From Watersipora subatra (Eukaryota; Bryozoa; Gymnolaemata; Cheilostomatida; Watersiporidae), in contig NC_088714.1 of NCBI RefSeq assembly GCF_963576615.1, forward strand, positions 186,001-250,000: 64,000 nt of DNA, written 5' to 3'. Both the position numbers and the translations under genes were made by a program. The first letter of the stretch is position 1, and each line of letters begins with the position of its first letter. Positions 12,159 through 23,900 of the stretch are shown in pieces. The notes beneath the pieces are model-generated. The model did no database searches. It saw nothing but the letters and a program-made list of their open reading frames with translations, and was not told the DNA's origin.

Positions 12159-13950
12159 TTTCATCTATTAATCAAGGAGTGAAACTCCTTGATCTAATCT
12201 AATGCCACAAGCAAGTTGATCGAAGGAATGTTGACTGCTGCTACTACTAAACTGCCAACTTCTAGTAACCTCTTTGTTGCACTTTGAGTTCAACACATAC
12301 ATACACACACCAATTACACTGAGATATAAAATATTAACAAATCAGCATGATCAATGTATGAATAGGTGTAGTTCTCTCTCAAATAATGCTCAAAATTGCC
12401 ACTTAGCCCCGCGTTTAAACTATGGTAACGACTTAGCCTTTCAATCATAAAGAAGTAGGTTTAGATAAGGCTGGGTGGAATAACAGCCCTTAGTTTCCAC
12501 AATAACAGCTGAAATCGTAATAGAACAGTACAATCAAAGTGATAATTATAATAAATATCCTATATCACTTTGAGTACGAAACGGTAAACGGAACTAAGAA
12601 GGCGACCGTATGATCACGTAATCCATTTTGCGTTACTAGCATGACAATAACTCTTACACCCTCAAGGACGAGTATAACTGGAGTGACTCAGAACCCGGTC
12701 ACGTGACGGGGAATTATCTGTTTTTGTCTAATATTTAATATCACATGCCAAATCTTACCAATTTTTTATACCTTTCTCTATTTTTCTATACATTTTCCAA
12801 ATATCTCTCTTTGTACAATAATCTTATGCAAGATTCTGCAACTATTTATGCACATTTTTGCATAATATCTTATCTTATATTTCTTAACAGTATTGGGTTA
12901 TTGTAATATTGCTGTGATAGAATATAGCATTGTGGCCAGTGTCTAATATTAATCATGATTAAATGCAACTGGGCATGTGCAAGACATGTGACAAAAACAG
13001 AAAATTCAATCCCCCCTCTTTTTAATGCTCTTCCATACTGATATTGTTCATTCTTTACATAAACACTAACTTTCATCATATTTTCATGATCATGAAAACA
13101 TTTGGGTGAAGATCAGTAACTTTCAATTATACAAATGTGTTAATTATTTTTTTAAATTACCAGTTTGCAATGGTCATGACCACCAGAATTTATTAACCTT
13201 TTATTTAACAATCACTAGTAAATATTATGGAACAGATTTCATAGAACAATCCTAGATTCAACAATGGCCCCTAATGCAATTTTAAAGATTCCATTTACTG
13301 TCTGCTAAATATATCACAATATAGGTAAATGAAATTCAAGTATATGCTTCTGTAGGAACTACATGAATCTAAAATTCTTCCATTTCATTTTGATTTGAAA
13401 TCTTTGCTGTAGACAAGCTGCCATACAACCACACATAACGTTTGCAGCCGAGCCATTGATGCTCTTATGTACGCTCTCTAAAACTGTGTTGACAGGATTC
13501 GCAGTGAAACCAACACATTGAATATGACAACCAGAGGCTGAAGAAGCCACTAACTTCTTCAGCCTCTGGATTCATTGTGTAGTTTAACTCTATAGAACAC
13601 TGAAAACAACTGACAAATATAAAACACATATCGCTATAATACCAAATACCGTTGTGTGTTGATTGAATCTACACTAACAGACCTCATAGTGTATTAGAAA
13701 GCACAGCATGTAAATGTCTTCATTCCACAACTGCATCAGAGATGTGGTGATACCTGTGGCTGTTCACAAAAGTAGCTATGATCATAACATCACATATTAA
13801 TCTGGAAACATCAATACCCAGCCTTCAATATAAACATGTGCCAGGTAGGCATTCCATAGTTAATCATGGAATCATAATTGCCAGTGTCAGACATCACACC
13901 AGCCTGACAGAATAAACAATTTTGAAAACTGTCAAGGACATTTTACTTCC
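12159..13950. other. Gene-poor stretch between the THAP element and NOP53
   Basis: No gene or transposon could be named. The only strong structure is the hairpin at 13531-13569, entered separately. Confidence 0.5.
13531..13569. repeat. Perfect 16-bp hairpin
   Basis: CCAGAGGCTGAAGAAG is followed by a 7-base loop (CCACTAA) and its exact reverse complement. No flanking coding context. It could be a structured RNA, a Helitron-like end or a chance fold-back; there is no CTAG end nearby. Confidence 0.85.
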
Positions 13951-13959
13951 TCGAGCACA

Positions 13960-14330
13960 GTTAAATGCAGCATGTGACCTTGAAGCAATGACATATGACT
14001 TTAGAGCACTGACATATGACCTTGGAGCACTGACATATGACCTTGGAGCACCGACATATGACCCTGGATCCCCTAACATATGACTTTAGAACGCCAACAT
14101 ATACCTTGGAGCTCTAACATATGACATTGAAGTGCTGACAAATGATCTTGGAGCACTGACATATGACTTTGGAGCACTAACATAAGACTGAAGCCTTAAT
14201 AAATGACCTTGGAGCACTAACACGTGACATTGGAGCTTGAACATATGATGTTGGAGCGCCAACGTATGACAATGAGGAACTAACATATGATCTTGGAGCA
14301 CTAACATGACCTTGGAGTGCTGACTTGCAC
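13960..14330. repeat. Degenerate tandem repeat, unit about 24 bp
   Basis: About fifteen imperfect copies built on GACCTTGGAGCACTGACATA, continuing in looser form to about 14700 as ATGACCTTGGAGATGTAAAAG-like units. It lies about 600 bp beyond the NOP53 stop codon and could be within its 3' UTR or downstream. Confidence 0.85.
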
Positions 14331-14966
14331 AATCTAGGAAATGCTAAAGCATATTGAATGAATTTTAAAACTGACAAATGCATGAATTATCAGTGATGCT
14401 ACCAAGTGCATTTTATTATGTTGGAAACTGAAAAGGGCGTAGAATGACCTTGAAAATGTGAAAGTACATAGCACGGCATTGGAGCAACTAACAAACCTTG
14501 GGTAAAAGCATCACATGACCTTGAAAATAAAATGAAAATATGTGACATGACCTTGAGATGTGAACGCGCATAGCACGACCTAAGGGTGTGGACAATGGGC
14601 GACCCAATATTGAGGAGGTAAAAGTGCATGACATAACCTTGGGAGTGTAAAAGTGCATTATATGACAGTGGAGATGTAAAAGTTCATCGAATGACCTTGG
14701 AAATTATTAAAAATAACATAGGACATGGAAGACTGTCAAATGATATAGACACATCTTGCAAGAGCACTTGCTTGCAAATAAGTGACGTATTTCAAATTTT
14801 ACCAGGCCATTTTGACCAGCTAGAAATCAAAGACCAAAATACCACATAACGAATCTTTTGGTCATAATGAATCTTTTGGTTTGGACTGGTTGGCAAATAC
14901 GACTTTGTAAGCCCAATAGGGGCCTACAAAGTTAGGTATGAAGAGAGTGTATGAAGTCGTCAGCTC

Positions 14967-17900
14967 CTACTCCTTCTCATTATGTTTCTTCTGGTGAAAA
15001 GGTATCAAGAGCCCTCCTCCTGCACGACTTTTGGCTGTTATCTCTTTAAAGGCTTTCTTTTCCACAAACTTAGGCTTGTACTTCCTTCTAAACCTAAAAA
15101 CAAAGGCGTACGAGATAAAGACATAATGCGACATGACTAATAGTAACGTAAGAACGAATCGAGTATGATTGTGGAAATAGCTCACTTGGCTCGGGTTCTC
15201 GGCTCAATAATATTTCGCTTTTGTAGACTTTTGAAACGGTCATCAAGGAGGGAAGTATTACACTATAATATACAAAAGGTCATCAAAGAGGGAAGTATTA
15301 CACTATAATATACAAAAGGTCATCAAAGAGGGAAGTATTACACTATAATATACAAAAAGTCATCAAGGAGGGAAATATTACACTATAATATACAAAAAGT
15401 CATCAAAGAGGTAAGTATTACACTATAATATACAAAAGGTCATCAAAGAGGGAAGTATTACACTATAATATACAAAAAGTCATCAAGGAAGGAAATATTA
15501 CACTATAATGTATAAAAAGTCATCAAGGAAGGAAGTATTACACTATAATATATACTAGAAATTCCACTGTCATACAGCCCACGACCAAAGAGATATTGGA
15601 AAAAAAGAAAGGGTACTGATGGTTGAGAAATGCAATATTAGCAGTGAAATGGCACTGCAGTGCAATAGGATAACTGCAACGGTAGCTGTAATGTACTGGG
15701 TGTGGGTGTTATTATATACAACAAACAGCAATAATGAAATGAAAAGATTATATGTTTATATCTCTCCCCTGCAATAGGAAAAATGCAATATTGGCCAATA
15801 TTAGAAGTAAAATGCACTGATATTATTAGAATAACCAATATTATTAATATAGTAATGATATAAAACCAATGCACAATTTTGTAGACATTTCAAAACGTCA
15901 TAGTTAGCAATATCAAGAAGTGATATTTATATAGATTTTTAGAAAATCTATTTAAAAAAGTGTTTGATCATGACAAACAGCAACAATGAAAGGAAAAGAT
16001 TATATGTTTATATCTCTCTCCCTGCAATAGGAGAAATGCAATATTAGAAGTAAAATGCACTGATATTATTAGAATAACCAACATTATTAATATAGTAATA
16101 CAGTAATAATAGAAAACCAATGCACAATTTTGTTTACATTTCAAAACGGTCATAGCTAACAATATCAAGAAGTTGTGATATTTATATAGATTTTTAGAAA
16201 ATCTATTTAACAAAACTATTTAGAAAAAATAACAGTAACATATTGCCCATCATCGATGTTGTTAGTGTGACTATAACACTTCAATAGTCATCCAAACTTA
16301 TAATTAAAGGTTGACTTGCAACAAAATTCACATTACAGTTATTTGATATGAAAAGATTCACCATGTCTTATTCTGTTGTGTTGTAGGTGCAAAATATGTG
16401 GAAATGTGATTACAAGCTCTTAAAAGCTCAAAAATGAACAGTTAATTGCAGCCACACGAAACCGCCGTAGTTTGGATTCTCTTTCCAGAACAGCTCAAAT
16501 GTGACGTAGCTGTGATAGATGGTTTCTGTTTACACTTTTATGCAACCTTATTCGTCGAAATATTTTCACAAATAAACTTCACGCATTCAATAAAACCATA
16601 CCTATTGTTCTTACGCGTCTGTTTTATTGTTATTGTAAAGATGTCACTTTTAGCACTGATATCTTATAACTTACCGTAAAAATTCGTTTAATTTTTTAGC
16701 CTTAGCTTGAAGGAGTACATATCACTGTATGATAATCATGACGAGCTTGTTGGTCACTTGTGATAATCGAAAAGTGCTGCAGAAATTATTTGTGAAGTAT
16801 TGGGTAACATGATCAGATTACAACTTGCCGATTAGACCAAACCGAAACAAAACTGCAAAGTAGCGGGCATCTATATTTGATACGGGGTCTTCGGTAAAAC
16901 CCGAAGTGTTTGTCATAAACTAGTGCTACGATAAGTTTTATATTGAGCTTTTTATTGGCCTTTCAATTCTTGTGGAAGCATCACATGACAAGACAAATAA
17001 ATTTCATGACTACGTCAGAGAAATAAACAGATTCCAATCTACGGCAGTTTTTCGTTTTTGAGCTTTTAAGAGCTTGTAATCACATTTCCACATATTTGGC
17101 ACCTACAACACAACAGAGTAAGACATGGTGAATCTTTTGATACCAAATAACTGTAATGTGAAGTTTGTTGCAAGTCAACCTTTAAATATTGTAATAATCT
17201 CATAAGAATCGTTAAAAAAATAACACCGTCATTTCCTTTACTTTTACTGCTTTGGACATCAGTTAGAATACCAAAGTACTCAAAAGTGTCCAGAATGTCA
17301 GTTACTTTGAAATCGACAAAAGAGAAACGATTATATTTCAGTACTTCTACGTTAATTACAGAAACCTTCAGCAATTCGACAATGCTATAGACTGGTGAAA
17401 TGTGCACGTCATTTTTTCGTGAAATGCGCACGACTAATGGTTCTATTCTCTGTTGCTCGGCGTTTCGTTTGCCGGTCTTAATTTTGATAAAAATAAGGCT
17501 TGGCAAGTTTTAATAACGATTTTCGGCCAAATTAATCTGTCTATTTGTGTATAATCCGATCAGATGGGTAAGTTTTAAGATATTGTCGACAATTTACAAA
17601 GACTTGGTAACATATTTAAATTGGTTTATATGTGTTTTGTATTATTATTATACTTAAACGACTCTACCAAAAAATGGTTAAATTTGTTGAAGAGATTTCG
17701 GTACAAGGGTTTGCGACGTTGTTGATGAATAATTTTCGTGAGTTGTGTGCACATGCATTTATCATAAAACTCTCAAACATTCGCTCCGCTCGTGTTTGGT
17801 CGTGGGATAAAAGGTCATCAAGGAAGGAATTATTATGCTAAAGTATACAAAAAGTCATCCAGGAAGAAAATATTACACTATAATATACAAAAAGTCATCA

Positions 17901-20900
17901 AGTAGGGAAGTATTACACTATAATGTATAAAAGGTCATCGAGGGAAATATTACACTATAATATATAAAAGGTCATCAAAGAGGGAATTATTACACTATAA
18001 TATACTAGCTGCATTACCCGTGTTCGAGAGCAGATTCACGTAAAGCAATGTTTATTAAGAGTTGTCTTTCATACTGTAAAACAACTCCAAATACGCAATC
18101 TACTGAAATTTTTGTGGTGATCAGACTGTATACACGTATGCAGTCGTAAATGTCAATAATGTTGGAGAGAACGATGGAAATATGCAATGTGTTTTACAGC
18201 TAGTCTACAATGCATCAGTCTCTAACCACTCAAATCGGAGTTGTCCTATTTTTATACATAAAACAGATAATGAAATCGACATTGCTAGGCAAACTGAAGT
18301 TCTTCAAACTGGCAGTATTGAAAAGTCACATATTTTAGAAAATTCTAGAAAATCTTTTGCTATTGCACGGCTGAACTATCGCCAGCATTTATTGAATTGA
18401 GACTTCTACATGCCTAAAACACTAATCATGACTCAGCAGTTCTTCGTCTATAGCCTGTGTTTTGACATGGTATATACAAACTGTGCAGCAGTAATGTGGT
18501 TGTGTTGATAAAATTTATTATCAATAAAATCTACTATATAAACTACATATATGGCCTCTCGCCTTTCCAACGTAAGGCATTATTACATCTGGAACATTTT
18601 TAGACATTCGTCCCATAGAAAAATTCAGCCCTATACTGTGTTGCAGGATTTAGTCAAGTGCGAAGTTTTCTACCCATGCATAGCGCCTGGTAGCAGCTGC
18701 TGTAGTTAGTGCATTTTGCTGTTGTCGCCGTTTCATCTGCTCTGAAAACTCAGCTCGACGAGCAGCTGCTGTAGCTAGTGTATAATCTTCTTGTGGCCGC
18801 TGCATCTGCTCGGAGGTTTCTGCACGTCTGGCCGCTGTAGCGGCTGCTCGGAGCTGTTTGAGTCACTGCTGGGTTGGCTCAGCAGTCTCTGCACTTCTAG
18901 CAGCTGCAGCATCTATTCTGGCCCACTCTCTACATAGCTGTGTTTGTTCAACAGTTTTGCTCTTCTAGCAGCTGCAGTAGCTATTCTGTTTCGTCGTAGG
19001 CATAGCTGTGTTTGCTCTGCAGTTTCTGCACTTCTAGCAGTTGTAGTAGCAGTTCAGGCCTGTTCTAGCTGTAGCTGTGTTTGCTCAGCAGTTTCTGCTT
19101 GTCTAGCTGCTGCTTTGCAAATTCGGTATCTTTCTTTACGGAAATCAAGCTGTTCGTGTGTTTTGGCAGTAGGCTTTTTGGGAGGCATTGTACTGCTTCA
19201 ATACCGTTGGAAGAAGTGAGCGTTTTAATTGGTAAAACTGTCCTTATTATCTAATGTAACCTAACTTTATCTGTAGATCCCTTCACTGGAGGCAATGAGG
19301 TAGCAGGGTAGCGTACAGTGCTGTAGATCGAACATGAACATGAGTGATAATAGATGCATCCTTTCTTGTATGGCTCCCATATGCTTCAGTGACCTTTGAA
19401 AACAGTGTTGTCATTGGATTATGTGTGTTGTTGTCTGCATCTGAATAAAATAATAAAAATTCTGGTAGAGACATCATTTAGTTTTTAGATGAACATGTGC
19501 AGCCCACAGAAACATGCCAAGGAATGTCATGCTATAATATATCTACAGGTAGATGCAAGAGGGCCATGCTACTAGCTTTGAAAATTAGAAGTGTAAGCGA
19601 ATCGCTGGTCTCAGAGTTAAAACTTGAAAAGTATCGATGCATTTTTCATGACAAAACTTGGAGTAAGAAATTCAAATTTGATCATTATTTAGGAGTCATT
19701 AGGGCTTAATGAATAGATGCAATTTGACTCGTCGGTTTCTAGTGCCAGTGCAGCCAAAATATTTGGTGCAGTTAATGCTTGCCTAAAGAGTAAGTTTAAT
19801 AACACATTGGTAAAGAGCGCCTCTCCAAGTTAAAACTAATGAGTGCCACAACAGAATTAGTTTGTATAACTATATTTCAATGTAGGAAGAATTTTGCTAT
19901 TGTTTGATCACCTCTAAACCATTAAAATGCAAAACAAACTGTAGCCCTACTCAAGCTAGAATCATGCAGGTGAAAATAGATATAATACCGTTCATCCAAG
20001 AAAATGGAGAAAATGCTACCTCCACAGTCTGTCAAAAGAAACTTGATGCTGTCAATAACCAAGATAGCATTTTTAACGCCCGACTTCGGCTTCAGAGCAG
20101 TGACGGTAATCTACAATGAGCCAATAACAATTTATTTGAAGTAATGTGTCGTAGTAGTAAATTAGAGTACTCGTAGCTAGAAAAAAATTAGTTAACTCAG
20201 CTGCGAAAGGAAATGAACATGTTTGCTATCACGAACAGTGGCAAATTCAATGTTTAGCAGTAGGTGTAGTAGATCAAGTAGTGGAGGTGTGGCAATTCAT
20301 AGACAGTACAACATTGAATGGGAAGTACTTACCTTTTTGAAGTGGGAAATTTAGTAGTCAACAACAATGTTTTGTCCAGTGGCCGCAAGAAATAAACGTT
20401 CACGTGATCTTCCCTCTACGCATTGGCAGTAAATATAAATTACATGTAATTTACTACTCATTAATTTATTTGAATTCTGTAGTAAATTTTATTAATTTAC
20501 ATAAATGACATTTTTTAACCCAGCGCCTAGCGGAACAGTACCGTTAGGCATCGTTTTGTTTTTTCTTTCACCGCTAGAGGCGGACTAACCGGATATAATG
20601 CCCCCTGCGGTGAAAGAAAATGCCACAGAATAGCGCAGCCTCTAAATAAGCCCGCATGGCTCAAAACATCGGAAAAAAGTAGTGGCTAATAGTCCGAAAA
20701 GCATGGTAATTAAATTTTACTACTCATATTAATTCAGTTGGCTTTGTACAACCGAATGGAAAAAAGAAAGATAGCTCTATAATTTATTTACTACTTGTAT
20801 TAATTCAGTTCACTTCGTAAGACCGAAATACGTACGACGAAAAAAGGAAAGACCGCTCTATAAGATGGACACACACACACACACACCAGCACACACAGAT

Positions 20901-23900
20901 TGCGTTTATATAGTAGATAAAAGGTCATCAAGGAGGAAAGTATTGCACTATAATATATAAAAGGTCATTGAATGTTTTGAAGGAATGTAATATAAACGAG
21001 GTATAATATAGACTTAAATAAATATAAGTCGGGGACGTGGTTGAGGAGACGGGGCTCTATCATTGCCCCACTGTCCTGTCTGTGATGGAACAGAAAAGTT
21101 AGGTTGAACTGATTAGAGCAGAAGTAATTGCTAAGATTGATGAAGATGGTTGCTGAACATCCTCAAGACTTTTAGCCAAATTATTATTGTACAATTGACA
21201 ATCTTATAAAATGAGTCAGACATGAAATTTACAAACAGGACAGTGCGTGTCTAAAGCCTGGTTCCCATACACGCCGTAAGCACAGGCGACAGCACCACAG
21301 GCTGTCAGCGGTGAAATGTGAACCTAAGCGCTGAGTATCGCCGGTAGTTATCGAAGGTCAACGCAAGAGTTCAGCGCTGTTCAAGTTTTGCGAAGAGCCG
21401 CAGACAAAACCTTCTCAAAATGCACTGTACAGATGAAGGTCAGCATTTTCAAAACGACATGACGAGTGAACATTTTTTATGTGATTATTAGTGATGCAGC
21501 TTTATAAGAACAGATGCCGCCAAGCCTAGCGTCACAAGTGTTCTGCTGCGTAAGATTACCGCCGAGGTCTCGCAATGGATATGGGAACCAGGCTTAAGCT
21601 TGCCCTCTAAAGATTTTAGCTATAGTATTATTGCGGCACACCTCATTTCGACTAGTTATAGTATTATTGCGGCACACATCATTTCGGCCATGAAACTCTT
21701 GTGGCTGTTCTATTTGAAGGTTAACTGAGAGCATTTTAAATTTACATCTAATCATACCACGATAATTATGACACTTCGTTTTTCAGCAATTATTTTGACG
21801 TTAGAAGATCGCAAAACCAGTTTTGGAGACAAAAATATTCGCAATGCAAGCTCCAAGCTGTGATATAAGGTCATTCTTTCGGCAAAGCATTGAATTATGA
21901 TATACATGCATAACGTCAATGCTGAGGATTAGCCAATGTATGATCAGCGCTTCCGTCGACTGCCATTCTGATACATTTTCTTCATCTAGTCGCCATGCTA
22001 CTTGTTTTGGGTACACAACATGGCAGATAATTATAAAGCAAGGTCAATGCATATACCACAAATACTGAAAAGGCCTGCGCTGTATTTAGATGTGAGACAA
22101 CTCCGAAGTGGTAGTTATATAATCACACCAATTAGCATGTGCGTACATCTTGCGGAGTGTTCTATCAAGAAGTTCTTCTTTCACACAAATAAGAAATTTC
22201 AAAACTTGTTCGTAAAACTGGACTATTCTTGAAGTCGTCTGTATAAAACCTATTAACATGTCTGATGTCTCATCTCATGCTCTGGTATCTTGAATCATGA
22301 TTTTGAACAAGCAATTTTTAGATAACTGAGTTCAACAAATGAGTGATTTTAATATAATTATTCAGTGTCAAAACTGTTTAAAGTCGATATTTTGCAAAGA
22401 TCGCGAACCATTTGTTCATTTTCATAACTTGAAAAATATTGATAAAACCTGCTATTTGGTCGAAATTTAAGAAAAAATTATTCAAACAACAAAATGTAAT
22501 GTTATCTATTAGTGTTACAGCAACTAAAGCTTGTGCTGTCAGTTAGCCATTAAGAAACATGTTATATTAGGCCAGTGGCCAGAGTAACAAATTGAATGGA
22601 TGCTCTAGGAAACTATGATCAGAGTAACATATACATGTATGTAGTTACCGGCACCTTTGAAGTTGCTTCTCAACGCAAGGCTTGGTCATGTTTAAACTTG
22701 TTTCTCGTTGTGTGGGAATTTCTTTTCTGCAAGAAAAATACAAGAGCAAGACTTACCCTAGTGAGAGCTAGAGATCCTTTCAGCTCGCTCGTCAATAACA
22801 CATCCTCATCCGGTTCCACAAACTTCTTCTTGTAGAGCCTCTTTGTCCCACCAGCCTTCTCTACTCTCTTTGCCTCTCTTAGTGCTGCCTTCTTTGCCAA
22901 CAGCTTCTCTCTCGCTGCCACTTGTTTCTTTATGGTCTTGAGTCTGTATGAATAGCAACAACATGAAGGCTACCTAAGTAGTGTTTATAGCGATATGATT
23001 CTATACTGTAGAGATTACAGTCATACCACGATATATATACCGCACTTTTCCGACTATTAGCCGCTACTTTTTTTCTGATGTTTTGAGCTATACGGCTTAT
23101 ATAATGGTGCGGCTATCCTGTGGTTTTTTTCTATCACCGCTAGGGTGCATTAACCGGAATCTCCGGTTAGTGCGCCTTTAGCGGTCAAAGTAAAAACGAA
23201 ACAATGCCTAACGGTACTGTTCCGTTAGGGCTAGGCACTGGGCTAAAAAGCATGGGTTAATACGGAACAGTGCCTAACGGGACTGTTCCGTACTAACCAG
23301 CAAAGTTGCTGCCGTGTTAAAAAGCACCATCATGAGTTCTGCAGCCTATGCAAAAGGTGTGGCCTATGTATTGTTTTATTATGTTTTTTTTTAAATAAAG
23401 CAGATGCGGCTTATATAGGGGTGCGGTTAATAGTCTGAAAAGTACGGTAAGCTAAATGTGTTCCGGGACTGAGCTCGTAGGTCAATTTTCTCATATCTCA
23501 AAGCAAAATAGCAATACAAAATAAGTATAGACAAATTAATGAGTTCCCATTTTCTGCGAAACAAAAAACACCTAAAAACAAGATATTACGATGGAAAATG
23601 TGGTTTAATTGTTCTAATTCATGACCTACACTCACAAAGGAACAAATACCCATCAAGCGGTTAAGATCTGCAATAAAATATACCATTATCATGTACAGAT
23701 CTGCATGAAGTTCTTACCTTCCAGACACACGGTAGCAGCTAACGGCGGTGTGAGAGAATTGCTGGCAACACATTCGGTACGCTACACATTTGTGATGCTA
23801 CATAACATAAACCTTAAATTTAACTTAAATGAATTTAGCCCTACTATACATACTTACATACATACATATATACTACTCAACACAAACCTAAAAATAAGTT

